Source of the DNA: Lates calcarifer
Lineage: Eukaryota; Chordata; Actinopteri; Centropomidae
Length of the DNA stretch: 64,000 bases
Reading direction: 5' to 3'
Assembly (NCBI RefSeq): GCF_001640805.2
Contig: NC_066856.1
Location: forward strand, 17,351,616 to 17,415,615
Shown here: piece after piece, positions 34,501-48,160 of the stretch
Layout: every line of letters begins with the position of its first letter
How positions within the stretch are numbered: position 1 is the stretch's first letter
Made by a program: the position numbers and the translations under genes
Notes under the pieces: model-generated
What the model saw: only the letters and a program-made list of their open reading frames with translations
Told to the model about the DNA's origin: nothing
Database searches by the model: none

Positions 34501-37500
34501 GTGTGGGGTTGGCTGTGTAATAGAAACACAAGACCAATGTTCAAAGAATTTTGAGAGACTGGAAACAGCACAACAAACACCAGTTGTAGCCAGAAAAAAT
34601 ATGTCTATGTTTATCAACTACATTTTGTCCCTCTGGAACAGGGTGGGCTTGATGACCTTCATGATGTAGTTGCCTTGAATGTTGGACTTTGGAGGAGGCA
34701 GCCACTTAAATGGGCCGCAGCTATTATCAGATAACAGCTGCCCTTGAAAGTCTGTTCTGTACCGCAGCAGTCTGACGTTTTCATAATAGATACACTCAGT
34801 GTTGAACTGCTCTGCCAAGAAGCTCCTCCTACTAGCTCATTAGCTTATAGAAGGGGATGAAACATGCTTATGATGTTGCAGAGGTCTGCAACTTGACATA
34901 AATTTAACTGGACCTGATGGGTTTGACAAAATCAGGCCGAGTGCGGGCACATTTTACATGTAGAAAACTGTGGATTTGAGTCATGTTCAGGCCTAAAATT
35001 TAACAATCTATAGTCCATAAGGGGCTAATAAACCAAGCACAGTGCATTTCTGATACAGTATAGTGTGAAGATTAGTTTAGAAAACACCAATGTATGGGTA
35101 AGAGTACTGTAAAGGGACTGTTGGCACCAAAATACTGTATGAGCTCTCATTATAGTTTTGGTTGCAGACGGTGTGAATTTGAGTTTACATGCAGCTGGGA
35201 TATGTGTATATGCCAGAAACATTAGTGATTAGGATTAGCGATTAGCAGTGGCAGTTTGTGGGCTAATAGACGTTTTAGAGACTAGCATTAGCAATTCACA
35301 AGCAGTTCATGTGGTGATATTTCACAGTTTGTACTGTGATAATATAAACAGTGTTTTGTGTATTTCAGACTGTATAAAAGGGGTTAGCTTGCAGGGTTAA
35401 ACCTGTAAACCTGTAGAGAATCAGATTATCAGGTGGCTGAAAGGATAACCAAGCTAACCAAATGAAGGAGGTTTTCAACCTGTAAAACAATAAATAATGT
35501 TTTAACTCATCGAGGTGTGGAAATATGTTTAGTGTTATATATGTTTAATGTTCTTTTTGTACTTCAATAGTGAAAATATTATTTAGTTTGGGTATAGTAC
35601 AGGTTAATGTTTTCTGTCATTCTGTACTCAGTGTTAGCAGTAGAAGTTTATAGCAGCAGTGTAAATTGAGATTATTACAGCCCAGCTGACAGTCAAAAGT
35701 GTTTGCAGAGCTTGTGTGCACAAAGTTAGTGCCAGTTGACGATCTAACAGTGTTGTTGACTGCAGTCATGCATATATAGTCCACAGTTAACCCCTGTAAT
35801 TAGTTTTTTATTCAGAGCCTGTAACATATCATTTTTAAATAATAGTTGTTTTTTTTCTTCACAAACCTTTATTGAACAGTGGTATATATGTAGCAGCTCC
35901 AGAATTGTAACATAAAGCAGAGACAGAGAACACTTTTGTGCAATTTTGAGTACTTTGGGAACACTGTTATTTCATGAATGATACTTTTGTAACAAATAAG
36001 TTTTATACAGTCATCAACTCTTCTCGTTTTTAAAAGCAGAGAGGAATAAAAACGAATTCTGAAAAAATAAATTTGTTTACAAACTAGAAATTAACAAACA
36101 TCTGCTCAGATTTTTTGGCATTACAACACACCCATTTGTCTTTGAAGGTGACTGTGAAAATTTGCTAAAGCCCCAAAAAGAACAACAGGGACAGTTTTGT
36201 TGTGGGAGTAGGCATTGCCAAATAGTCCAGTCTGTGACATTTATAACAGATGCAGGCAGCTTCATTCTCCCCACTCCATGCAGCATGGGGCACAGTGACA
36301 TCTCTATCTTTGATAACTGTCATTTCCCCTACAGCTACATGCATATTGTTATATATTGTTAGGGAAATGAAAACTTTTCCCCTTTAAGAAGCTTTTCATT
36401 TTTTTAATTCTCTGTTATCCAGCTGTTGTGTGTTTGGATGCTGATACGTGGGAGAGAAAATGGGTGACTGAGCAGTACTATTTTACAATTCCTGAAAACT
36501 GAATCTGTTCATCTGAATCATGTTTTCATTTACAACTACTACAACTATCTAGCAAATGCCATTCAAGAAACCAAACAATAAAATGTTATATCTGCATAAC
36601 TATTAAAATAGTACTTCAAATGTTAAGACTTTATTCAAACAACATAAAACACTCTGCATTTATTATGAAAACGTGTGCTAGGTTATTAGGTGTACATTTA
36701 TACAATAATGTGATATTTCATAATAGTAAACATAATTAACCTTACAGCAGCTTCCATGGTAAATTGAGCTTAATAAATTTCAGATAAAGTTGCAAGTGCA
36801 GTTAGTAACTAAGTACATTAAAATGCAGAGGATGACCCAGAGCAATCTACTAGAATAATGTTGTCATTAAGAAAAACACAGCTCAAGTGGCAATCATAGC
36901 CATCTTTTCCCCCACGTTTGGTGTAAAGAGGCACTGCAGCAGTATTGTGATTTCACAAATTTCCCAGTGCTTACTTCAAGCAAACTATTTCCAGTACTGT
37001 GTTATCTTTTTGCTTGGATGTTTATTACCTTGTCTATAAGGCTGTTTTTGTTACTGGGTTCAGTCATTCGCCTTCCCATAACTCCACCAGTCTGCTTTTC
37101 ACATTAGTTCAGTGTTGTTCCTTAGACGTATTATGGGAACTAGACACCATGTTCCAAAATGGTACCGCATTAGTTCTAAGGTGCATGTGCAGGCTGAAAA
37201 AGTTCTTGAAGCTTACGCATTTTTAAGTTTTTATTAGACCTAATGCCTCAAATCACGATAATACAGTTTTGTAATTTTGTTTCTCAGTGTTTGTGATGCT
37301 CAAAAAATGTGTTTATTCACACCACACAGGGATGTGCTTCATTAGGTGGGCTCTTGGTCTACAGAAACCCAGGTTTGTAGAAAGAATTTTAATGAACCAC
37401 TCGCAGATTGACCAAACTGCTGGCGTGAAAGTACCTTAAATGTGTCTAATATGACACATAGCACTCGAGGGGATGACACTTGAGAAATAGCTGAAAATGT

Positions 37501-38499
37501 CTAAAAGCAGACACACAGATGTGATACAGATGAATGTAGGGAAAAAGGGGTCACAGAGAGCAGCTGTAGGACACCCTGTTGAAAGTGATGGTTGTTAGTA
37601 CATCATCCTCCCCACAGATGAAATCATTTATCTTATTATTGCTCTGCACCTTCAAATGCTCTCCCTCACTTAACTTTCTGCAGCAGCTGAGGGAAAAAGA
37701 AATCAGATGTGGGGGAATATTGTCCTCATTAACCTTCGATCGAAACGCCACTGAAAAGACAGACTGCTAACCAGACTTGCTAGATTAAAAACTTGTTCAC
37801 TTGGACTGAAGGGGTCTCTGCTGAGTGATTTTGTTTAGTTTTTTCCTTTTGTTTTTACGTTGAAGGCAATCTAGGCTCAGTTGGTGTAACTTTGTGCAAC
37901 CATTCACAATCAATTTTATGAAGTGATACTCAACGGCAGAAAGGTTTAAGGCAGTGCAAAAAATGATTTAATTGCAAAGAGAGAAAAAAAACAACTCAGT
38001 GCTCAAGCTTCAGTCCATCCCTTTTTATCATCATCCCTTTTATATTTCAGATAATTATTTTTGTGGCTTTCAGATCTTACTTAAGCAGAGAAAGCGATCT
38101 TACAGCATCTCTGTTGTGAGTGTTTACTTGTTTTTGCATTTTTCTGCGCATGAGAGATCTCAGTGTCAGTATTGTGAAATTGTTTCACCTTGCTATTGGG
38201 GGTCTGCAGCAATAAATGCTACCAACAGCCCAGTCAAGATGAAAATGAATATATTATTCACTGAAGTGACGATGCAAAACAGCTCTGTCATTGTCAGCCA
38301 GACAGATATCACCTGTATGGCATGGAAAGCATCTCCAACCACAATAATTACACCATTGTTTTTACCACTCTCCATAAACATAATAAACATAATATGATCA
38401 TGTCCATCGAAAGGTGGATATAGTAACAATATGCTCGGTTTTAAGGTTAATATGAACTACAAACATCTACAAATTGATACATAACAACATATACAGTCC
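31559..38499. other. Long gene-less AT-rich stretch
   Basis: No gene recognised. The piece near 32811 (GCGGCACTAATCAGTATTTTATAT) resembles the centre of the hAT MITE at 30.2 kb. Short A and T runs and AT-rich filler make up the rest. Confidence 0.4.
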
Positions 38500-38687
38500 T
38501 CCATATTTATTCATCCTGTCTCATTCTTATTTTATTCTATTTATAGTTTGTATATTTAGTTAAGAGTTTACGTTTTTATCCTGTTAAGAGTTTACTGTTT
38601 ATTGTTTATTGCTGGAAACTTGATTTTCCTGAGGGAGTCATCCCAAGGGATCAATAAAGTCTAGTCTAAGTCTAAGTCTAAGTCTAT
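38500..38687 (+). repeat. 3' tail of a teleost non-LTR retroposon with TAAGTC tail repeat
   Basis: GCTGGAAACTTGATTTTCCTGAGGGAGTC and CCAAGGGATCAATAAAGTCT match the common fish retroposon end (GGAACTTAAATTTCCCTGAGGGAATC...GGGATCAATAAAGT, memory). The end is a short tandem tail, CTAAGT repeated, as such elements usually have. It is strongly 5'-truncated, with only the 3' end present. Confidence 0.75.
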
Positions 38688-40875
38688 AGTATAACATCCT
38701 CTTCTGAAGTGTCCTCAGTAAGTAGGATACAATCTCATCCTCTCTGAGGTTCTGCCTTTTTGTGCACTGAATAAACAGCAAGGCACTTAAACTCCCGTTG
38801 AGCCTTTTCCCCTTATCTTGACTTCCATACTGTCCTCCCTCAATGAAGTCCAGGGTTTACAACTTCATAAAGCTAGAAGACCTTATAAAGATAACTATCC
38901 ATACAAATATTAGTTTTTTAGACCCCACTTGTCTCATAGCCATGGGGCATTAACTGATATCACTCACTGGGAGTAATACCTTGCATTTAAAGGTATGACA
39001 CCTCTGTGCATGTGCTGCTGTTGGTGGATATGAATGTGCATCCAGAAGCTTATATTCTGTGCTCATGCATGCTGCTTGTTTGTGAATGTGAATATCTTCA
39101 AGGCATGCACTGTATGTTTGTGTGCATGTGTCAGTGTTTGTAATTTGCACATGTTGATATTCACATAACAGAGGGATGTGTTCCTGCATGGATGCACTCT
39201 ACTTTATGTTCCTATATATGCCTGAAGACAAGAGAGGGACAGAATGAAGACCTGCCAGATGTGTGGATATGCTGCAACTGATCATTTCTATCATATCATC
39301 CTCTGGGCGCAGGTCTGCAAATGTGTGACATGCCTCTGCTTCAGTGGATATGCGCCAGTCCTGGCTAAACGAATGATGAAATGAAGCCAGATGGGAAAAG
39401 AACAAAACAGCTTCCTGAGGAAAAAAAGAAAAAGAAGAAAGAGAAAAAAACCCACTATGAATGTCAGGCAAAGTCACAGGAGAGTGCACCATTTCATACA
39501 ATAGCGATCTCAATCCCGCTAAGAAGAAAGAGCAGAGAGAAGAGAAAAGTTACACTCCAATGGCCATGAAACTATTGATTTCATAGAGAAAGCCTGCTGG
39601 AAAAGCAAGCACAACTTCTCCGGGTCCTGACAAGTCTGGGGCCTGATCATTGTTTTCGGGTCTCCGGCTGAATTCATCCTGTTGTCTCTATATTCGTGTG
39701 ACAGTTTTTGTACCAACTTGCAAAAACATATCTCCACACCATGCTCAGCAGTTTCCAAAGATGTGACAACTTGTGCTCTTCAACATTAATATAGCAAAGC
39801 TGTTGGGAAGCTTACTCATTTTCTGTTTGTTTTCCACATTCAACCAAATCCCTCTGTCTGTTACAGTACTGTTGAGTGTGATCAATGACATCAGCTATCA
39901 GGGGGTCACTTCAGCCTTGTACACGCAGGGATTGATATGTAGATCGACCAGTGAGCTCTATGCGACATTATTTCTGTCTCATCAGATTGTGATTGATGTA
40001 GCCGGTTGACCATGGTCAGGATCATGATATTTGACCTCCACTGTGAATGTGCCAGAGAGAGAGATTAATGCACCTTAATAAACCAGTCACAGCCACGCTG
40101 TTATGGAGTCTGACATACAGTTTCATAAATGGCAGAGGTTAACATGCATCTTAGCAAAGATTTGCCCCCACTGTTCATCAAACAGTAGGGTTAGTTGAGC
40201 AGAGCATGCTAAAAAACTCTTACGTGACTGAATTTCATGAACATGCAAGGACATGTTCATTCTAAATCATGCCTTCCGGTCCTTCATATGCCATAAAAAT
40301 ACACCACTGATCCCCATGTGATTCACTCTGTCACCAGTGTCTCCTTAGCATGGAGACTATTGCCCTTTTTTAAGCAGTGTGTGACACACAGCACAGCTCT
40401 ACAAACTCAGAAATCAGGGAGGGATACTCAAAGGTCACTAGCTGACAGGACTAAGACATATTGTGCCCTGAGGAGATCCTCTGAGGAGTGAGCAACTTAC
40501 TGATTTCACCCTCCCTGGTTTGCACGTTCGAGAAAATCACCATTAGTATTCAAGGACAACAGTCATGCTTCAAAAGTCATTTGAATGGGGGTAAGACTTC
40601 TCTGGCTTTCAGGCGTCATTAATGAAAATTGCTGCAGGCAATAGCATATTATGAGTTTATAGCTATACAACAATAGGGTGCAGACCGTTGGACATTTTTG
40701 TTGGTACATTGATTCTGCCACAGGACATTCAGAAAAATCAATGTGTGTGTGTATGTAAAAGGATCAGCCACCTTTTTCAAGCCTTGATTTACAATGAATG
40801 GCAACGAGGAAACCTTCTTTCAGTGGTGTTCATATCTTTTACTTAAGATAAAGAAGAAATGAAAATCCAGAGAGT
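38688..40875. other. Gene-less stretch
   Basis: No recognised gene or mobile element. A purine-rich A/G run lies near 39420-39450. Confidence 0.4.
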
Positions 40876-40879
40876 TACA

Positions 40880-40990
40880 TTGTCTTCAGAAAGTATTACT
40901 ACTAGTACCTACACTTTTTGCACAATATTATGTTATAGATTTGATTTTAAATAGATAAAATGGCAGTTTTTGCTCATCAATCTACAAATG
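40880..40990 (+). mobile_element. Relic end of a Tc1-like transposon
   Basis: ACATTGTCTTCAGAAAGTATTACTACTAGTACC, CACTTTTTGCACAATATTATGTTATAGATTTGATTTTAAATAGATAAAATGGCA and GCTCATCAATCTACA match the end region of a common fish Tc1-like family from memory. No transposase frame accompanies it. Confidence 0.6.
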
Positions 40991-41040
40991 ATAACATTCA
41001 GATTACATTCCTACAGTAACTGTGTGTATATCTCAATCCA

Positions 41041-41187
41041 GCTGGTTGAGGAAGATGGCTGCCACGTGCTTGCTCATTGTGGGATCTGTTGGGTTTCTAT
41101 TTGTAATACTGTAAAGTCTCAGCCTTACTCTGTTAAGTGCCTCGAGCTAATGTATGTTGTGATTTGGCGCTATACAAGCAAAGTGGG
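41041..41187 (+). repeat. 3' end of a dispersed teleost retroposon
   Basis: CACGTGCTTGCTCATTGTGGGATCTGTTGGGTTTCT and TTAAGTGCCTCGAGCTAATGTATGTTGTGATTTGGCGCTATACAAGCAAA match a very common fish repeat end (GCGCCTTGAGG...TTGTTGTGATTTGGCGCTATATAAATAAAA, memory). The usual GAATT tail has been lost. It lies about 50 bases after the Tc1 relic. Confidence 0.75.
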
Positions 41188-43774
41188 GTGGGGGTTGCTT
41201 GTGTTGCTTGTAGATTACTGTGTATAGAACAATGCTCATGTATACCCACACAGGGCTGGTAAAGAGACAGATAGGGCAGGTACAAAACTTAATTCTTTAC
41301 AGAATTTGTGCCAGTATGCCCAATGGTGAGTACAGCACTGGGGTATACTGTGATGATTCCATCTCCCAGACTCCTACACATCTGTCCTGGAGTGACACAC
41401 AAACAGAGTGCATAGGGTGAATGTTATGAATGGAAGTGAATGAAGAGATGCATTTCCCTGCAAAACTTACTTCACTGCAGTTATACTCTACCCAGTATTT
41501 GTGAAACAAAATCACTTAAGTGAAGGCTCTGTCACAAAAATATATTGTTACATATCCTTTTGCATTTTTTAATTAAGTATAACAAATACTGGAGAGTTTG
41601 TGGCGTATACCTTCATATCACATAGACTACACCACTGGAGCTGTGTGACCCCTTAATGCAAAATGAAGTTTTAGCTGAGTTATTTAGCCTTTCGTGAAGT
41701 TCTTCTGCATTGATGTGGCCAAACATTCAATTAATGCATTGTTAAGAAAAAGTACAGGTACCTCTAAATGTACTTTGTACCTGTTAATGCATTTATCAGA
41801 TATTCTTATTCATCAGTGCACGGCTTGTTGCTTAACTCCATCAGTTGTGAATAGTTTTATAATACAGGGATGGAACCTGTGATATATACTGTGAGGATAG
41901 TCAAGCTTAAACTCTCAGAACACCTCTCATTATAGAGTATGTCCAAATGATTAATAAGAAAATGAGGCAGAAACAGATAGAAACACATGCATCAGTGGTC
42001 ACAGATACATACTCAAAGGGAGTCAAATACATTTTCACACACCATAATAATTCAGTGATTCAGGAGTCCAGATGTTAAGAGGACTGCCAAGAGAGGAGAG
42101 GTGTGTTCATACAGACCTGTGAGTTTCATCGGTTCCCTGCTCGCCTCTGCTCAGTTTCTCTGTGGATGCTGTGTGTCAGATAGCCTGAGAGGGGAGCAAA
42201 TGAGATGAGACTCAGACACTGCTGGTTGAATCTGTGCGTACGGGGGGGAAGAGAAAGGTGAGACAGAGAGAATGAGAGGAAGAAAACGTGAGAGAAGACA
42301 GGAGGGTGGGGAGAGAGCGAGAAGGCGAGATGGTGAAAGAGAGGTGAGAGAAGTACAGCAGAATGAGGTGAAAGAAAAAGAAGAGGAGACAGGGTGAGAC
42401 AGCATTCACAGACAGATTGCTGCTAAGTGCGAGATTGCAATGCATTCTGCTGGACTAGACGTGACATTTAGAGTTTTAAATGAAGAGCAGCGGTGTGCTC
42501 AGCCTCACAGCTTCTACAAAGTCTAATTCCTTGTTTGTGCGGCTTAGATTTCAGTGCTGCAGAAAACCTGCCGGTGGACAGCAGAAGAAGATGTTTATAG
42601 CTTATTAAATGTGTTACTTTCATGCTATAATGTTAAAAATCTTAAGTGTAAATAGAGGTTGCTTGTGTAAAAATATACTTTAATTGTTATTCCTAAAAAT
42701 TTTACCACCATCTGTTAGATTTAATGAAAATCAGTAGAAAGTTTTCAGCTTGCATGAGTAGTAACTTACTGAATGTAAAAACACTCAATGGTTATTGCAC
42801 AATGAAATGTTGACCATAAATAGGGGGTTGATTAGAATCTTAAGGATCTTAACTTAAAGTACATTTTTCCAATTGTTCTTACACACTTAACTATTGAAAG
42901 TGCTCATTATTCAGGTTGGGTGCTTTTTTTGAGTGACAAATGGATTATGATTACAGGGCACTCATGTATGAGCAGCATGAAATGTTGCAACTGAATTGGA
43001 TTTGAACTATTCAACATACTATAGAACAGGTGCATGATGAAATTACAATAGTGAGTCAGATTTTATAAGCTGCTTGTCTTAAAATCTTAATAGCTGTCAG
43101 ATAAATGCAGTAAAGAAAAATGTGATATACTAACATATATTAAAAAATATAATAGGTTGCTTTATGGCTCCAAAAGAGATTTCTTTAGGAGATTTCATTT
43201 TTACTTCAGTATTTCTCAACTTTCCTCCTGTCCCACTCTTCTTAACTGCACATTCTGTCAAAAACATGCAGGCTGCTCAGCTCTTATTCATCCTCTTCAG
43301 AACAAGTAAACACTAAAGCAGCAGCAAAAACAGGGATGGGTGGGAAAGCAGCAACATCCTCTTTTTGAGATGACACACAAAATACTAAACATAGCACCTT
43401 TTTAATGCACCTCCACCTCACAGGTGAAGCATGTTATAACATTTGTAGACTGTGACAATGTACAGTATGTAACAGTGATGTCAGCACAGCCAAGCATGCT
43501 TTATAAAGCTGTACATGATCAATAAGTAATGTCAAGATGATCCTGTTCTTGCCTCTTCAGCTACACTCCACTCCTTATTAACATGCTGCTTATGTGAAAG
43601 ATTTGTTGAACAACAAGCAAAAAGCTTGCTTAGAGAGTATTGCCTATTAAAAGTGCAATGTCTGTAAACAACTTGTGGGAGTATGCTAATTTACCACATG
43701 TGAAACTGTGTCTATCATTACATATTGTCCAATGACGTGTATGTGAAAATCGTATCCCTTCCAAAAATATATTT
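41188..43774. other. Gene-less stretch
   Basis: A long purine-rich section (42240-42395) with GAGAGA and GGTGAGA motifs generates spurious Ser/Leu-rich minus frames. Nothing else is recognised. Confidence 0.45.
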
Positions 43775-44085
43775 ATCAGAATCAGCTTTATTGGCAGAGC
43801 ATGTATACACATACAAGGACCTTGACTCTGGTTTGAAGTTTTTCTCAGCGTACTCACACACAGTTGCAGAATAATTTTCAGGAAGAATGAAATAGACATA
43901 CAGCTAAGAACAAGGACAAAAAGTTGAAGAATATAGGCAAATACAGACATGTAACTATTACAAGTTGGTGAAAATAATTGATGCATATATGAATAAATTA
44001 AAAAAGCAACAAGGAACACCAACACACAATAGTTACTGTGTGTACAAGAGAGTAGATTCTAAATGAGAAGTGCAAAGGAGAACAA
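43775..44085 (-). repeat. Teleost retroposon 3' end, reverse orientation
   Basis: ATCAGAATCAGCTTTATTGGCAGAGCATGTATACACATACAAGGACCTTGACTC matches a familiar fish repeat (ATCAGAATCAGCTTTATTGGCCAAGTATG...ACACAAGGAATTTGACTCTGG, memory). The ATCAGA end is the tail side, so the element points to the minus strand. The decayed body continues to about 44085. Confidence 0.7.
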
Positions 44086-44160
44086 ATAGCCCTGGAATAA
44101 ATATATGAGTAATGTTACTTAATACACATGAAGTGGGTGGTTATGTTATATGCATATATA

Positions 44161-44220
44161 CAGATTATGTAATCTGTCCAAAAATATATATATATATCTA
44201 TATATATTAATTTATTCCAT
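44161..44220. repeat. Palindrome CAGATTATGTAATCTG plus AT microsatellite
   Basis: 7-bp arms around TG at 44161-44176, followed by an AT array to about 44212. Confidence 0.85.
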
Positions 44221-45655
44221 GGTGCTTAACCTATGACACATATTCATGTGTGTTTTTTTACAGTCTGATGTAGGATTAGTTGAACATACTGTGCAGGTCT
44301 GTGGGTCCAAATTACAGTGTGGCTCACATACAGTGTTTTATCCTGAATTGCAGTTGGAAGCAGAGGAAAATTGTGACACTTTTTAGTTGCTGTGTAAGCT
44401 TTAGCAAATATACTCACTATGGTGAGACATTAGTTGTATTTGACAAACATCACAGCGGAGAGACAGCGGGTGTCATTCAGCATCATCTGAGTGTGTTTGC
44501 TCAAACATTGTATCCCTCCTCATTAAGGTCGTGGCTAGCTCGGATATTTACTGGCCCTGTGTTGGTGATTGTGTTTTCATTCAGTAGCTGTCCCTCAGTC
44601 ACAACTGCTTTCTTTCACACGGTGTGAGCCAAGCCCTGCTGCGACAGTGATTTCCCGAATAGTGTTTGTGTCACAGTTCCTGGGAGTCCTGTCCCTCTTC
44701 AGAAACAGACAGGATTCTCTTCTCCAATGCCCCTAATGGGTCCCCTGTTCTCTTCTAGTTGTAGCACTGGCAGCGATCTTTACAAGTTCCTCTTTGGGGA
44801 ATCTTTTCTTTTTTTAGTCCTTTCCTGCAATGGGAACATGGAAACGTCTAGAGTTTTGCATTTCAGGCTGCGTACCCAGGTTTTGATGGATGTCATGTTT
44901 CCTCTGGAGGTTTTTGTTTATGACAGTCACTATCCATTTTAGCACATATCGCCACTGCACAGTGTGCTGTTACGTAATGGGCTTGTTGTTTTACGCAGAA
45001 TTGATTTATACACCTTTCTGTAATGGTTTTTTTTTTGTGTGTGTGTTTTGTTTTGTTTGGGGCCTTGCTCGTTTTCTGCTCTGACCTCAGGTTATAATGC
45101 AGAATGAGATGTTATCCCTAAAACATAATGAAGTGCCTGTAACAGCTTGCCAACCTATGATGTGTCTGCACTGACATTTGTTGTGGGTTTACCCCTTTGG
45201 CACAGAAAGCCATGGTGAGGAAAGGCTTATATGTCCCACCGTTTGGAGGCAACATTAAGCACAGAACCACCTTGTACACTGCAAAAATATCCAGCTTTGG
45301 CAGACTTGTTGTTTTGATGTTTTAATAAGCCTTCATTTTTCTTAAAAGAACTAAAAATATTTGTAAATGGAGACAGAAAAGGCATATCCTCATTTCAGAG
45401 GGTTCTTTGATGACAAGTGACCACTGCAGTCGTTTCACGTTGTTATTATTAAGGGCATTTCATTTATCAAAATCCCACAAGCTGATTGCCGTGAAAGAGG
45501 GGAAATGATTGGCAGCCCTTTTGAATGCAGCCTGCTAATTATGGAGTTAATTATTTTGTAAATGTGGAGCACTTAAAACAATCATTTTCAGGCACAGTAA
45601 AGTGGCTGCAGGGGAAACAAAAATACTGAAATAATGTTAACTACATTGTCTCTAT
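44221..45655. other. Gene-less stretch
   Basis: A 115-codon plus frame (44280-44627) has no domain or codon pattern suggesting a gene. Nothing else recognised. Confidence 0.4.
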
Positions 45656-45659
45656 GAGG

Positions 45660-45970
45660 AACTTTTAACTCTAACCCACACCTCCAAACTCATTTCAATG
45701 ATTGGACTCCAGGTTTGGTAACACCTGACTCCACTTGGTTTTTGGTGTCAAGTCATTAGTCGTGGGATTCACATTCCTTTTACAACCTGCACTGAATGTT
45801 TGATATGGACAAGAACAATTCAGTGATTTGTGTATTAGTTAAAACAGATTGTATTTGTTCATTACTATAACTTTGATGAAGGTCAGATCATATTTTATAA
45901 CCAAGTAATGCAGAAACCCAGGTAATTCCAAAGGTATAAAGGTAATTCCTTTTCTTGCCACTGTTTTTGG
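45660..45970 (+). mobile_element. Relic Tc1-like transposon end
   Basis: TTCAATGATTGGACTCCAGGTTTGGTAACACCTGACTCCA, AGTCATTAGTCGTGGGATTCACAT, and the end ATGCAGAAACCCAGGTAATTCCAAAGG...TTTTCTTGCCACTG match the non-coding flank and terminal inverted repeat of a common fish Tc1-like family (memory). The copy is old. AGGTAATTCC is duplicated near its end (45920 and 45941). Confidence 0.65.
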
Positions 45971-46279
45971 TGTGGCTCAATACAGTTATATGCAGAAAAA
46001 TCAAATACTGGATGTGAAAAAATGGTGTAATTTACTAAGGTTATACATGTAGAGTTATAGCATTTTTCAGTTGCAGGCACCTTTTTCAGGAACTCAGGCC
46101 CTTTACTTGCCTCTGTAACCTGTGTTCCTCATTACTGTTTCAGAAGAAGCAGTCAAATACAAAGAAAACACTTGATCTTTGCTTCTTGTTGATTTCTTCT
46201 TCTTGTTGACAAACATCCATATAAAACATCAGTTGCACAGCAGCACATTTATTTCATGTAAAACTTCCCTCACAAACAA

Positions 46280-46415
46280 AGCTTGGTGGCGTGCATGGAC
46301 GCAGCGGCTCAAGGCTCCCTACTTCTGTGCACTATTTTGTGTTTTTCCCCCCACAATTTTGTTGTACTCCCACAATTTTGTTGTACAGTGACAATAAAAG
46401 CCTATTCTATTCTAA
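46280..46415 (+). repeat. Short retroposon tail with CTATT repeats
   Basis: GCGTGCATGGACGCAGCGGCTC, then TTTTGTTGTACAGTGACAATAAAAGCCTATTCTATTCTA. This fits a fish LINE-derived 3' end of the GCAATGACAATAAAG...(CTATT)n kind. A 19-base unit (CCCACAATTTTGTTGTACT) is tandemly duplicated at about 46349-46387. Confidence 0.6.
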
Positions 46416-48000
46416 TCTTTTAATTGGACTAATTTCCCCAGTTCTTCAGATGCAGATGAAGCACAAACAGAGATGCACAAAAGGGAGAATTTTGTCCTGA
46501 ATTTAGCTCCTGCGGCTCCCTAATCTCTAGGCCTGTTTGTCTGAAAAGGGTCATTAGTGACCACAATATGCTGTAATTTGAGGGTGCTCAACCTTCTTGT
46601 TCACAGTAATTTTGGGTAAAGAGCAAAGTTGTCCCACAGAAAATCAAATACTACACCTGACTATCTAAGAAAATGTTCAGGGTCATGAAAAGCATGAACA
46701 GGTCTTTTGGAACTTTTCTGATAAAATGGTAAAATATAGTGTATGCTAGATTTTTTTTCACTGACGCCAAAGAAACTTTTCTTACCTGCACTGTATTACA
46801 AAATGTCACTGTGATAATTGGGCATCTACAAATAAATATATTATGATGTAACTTCAGACAGGCAATTATTTGCAATTTAACATCTGTAACAAATGGTGAG
46901 TTGGATAACCGGCCACTTAGTGTGAGTTCACTGCAAAATACCCTCATCACGTTGCCAGCACAGAAAGGTTCACATGTGTCTGTGCTATCTGAGAAACAAC
47001 ATGATCTCAGAGCTGCTGCTTTGAACATGCACTTATTTCAAGTACATGCTGAGAGGAAATAATAAATAATGGAGGATGGTAGCTGATGTTGCCAGTGAGA
47101 AACAGGGTGGGAAGGTGTCACATTGAGCATTAGCAGTAGGCACAGTGGGTCAATTACAGAGCTGTACAGTGATGAATACTCCCAGAGCTGCTTGTGAATC
47201 ACAGAGACTGTGAAACAACAATGTGCTGTAAGCCTGTCTAGTTAAACTGCTGTCTTCCCCCAGTAGCCTTGCTGTTGCATGAAAACAAGAAGGCCTACCT
47301 TCCCATTGACCCCATATATCCATGGCAGACTCTACATACTGCCAAAGAATAAGCTGATGGAGTTGTCAGTCTCTACCACTTCACACTTGATATGGCTTGA
47401 ATGCAGATGAGCCATTGACAAATTGCTTTTTGCCAGAAGGTTCACCCAGAGGTAAAAGCCCCCAGGTTCACTCCACAGCAGCAAGAGGAGGAGTGATTTA
47501 TAAAGACGCATAGACATGTCTTTGTCGAGCCTGTGGCATTGACAGGCGCTTCATCAGCGTCCAGATTGGGTTTCATGGTCAACTAGAAGGCAGTGATGCG
47601 GCAAGAGGAGATTGGCATCCTCTATATTCAGTGCTTTAACATTGCCTCTCTTAATGCTGTTTTTGACTGGAAAACATTGGCATCAGGCAGGAGAGCAGAG
47701 AGACGACAAGCAAAGTCATGTGACTAATCAAGAGTATGTCATCCCTGCTAAAGGATGACGATGTTTTTATACTTTTTAGGTATCAAATCCACTAAAAAGT
47801 CCAAAGCTTAACTAAAAAAATCAGTGCGTCATACTAACAGATGTTGTCTAATATGAATAGTGTATGCCTCTTATGCCTTATGCCTCACCTACAAACTATT
47901 AAAAGATAGTTCAGCATCAAACTTAATTCCTTTTCTCCTTTTATTGCCCCGTAAGCAGCTTTAAGGCTGGAATAACCATCTAATTTTACTCTGTCTGACA
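46416..48000. other. Gene-less stretch
   Basis: Short open frames without domains. The stretch at about 47515-47640 is slightly CpG-richer and repeat-free. Confidence 0.35.
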
Positions 48001-48007
48001 GTGGCAT

Positions 48008-48160
48008 ATACACCAATCAGCCATAACATTATGACCACTTGCATGATATTGTGTAGGTCCCCTTTGTGCCGCTAAAACAGCTCTGACCTGTCGGAGCATG
48101 GAAACGGGACCTCTGAGGGTGTTCTGTGGTGTCTGGCATTGGGATATTGGCAGCAGATCC
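48008..48160 (-). pseudogene. Tc1-like transposase C-terminus and terminal inverted repeat
   Basis: The plus strand starts ATACACCAATCAGCCATAACATTATGACCAC, a very familiar fish Tc1-like end. Read on the minus strand, the frame gives the transposase C-terminal pattern TPQNTLRGPV, RQVRAVLAAQRGPTQY and then runs into the end repeat. Only the last 50 or so codons survive; the catalytic region is absent. Confidence 0.9.

Noticed and set aside
42151..42445. Ser/Leu/Phe-rich minus frames resembling a membrane peptide
   Set aside because: Antisense of a GAGA-type purine tract; low complexity explains both the hydrophobicity and the open frame.
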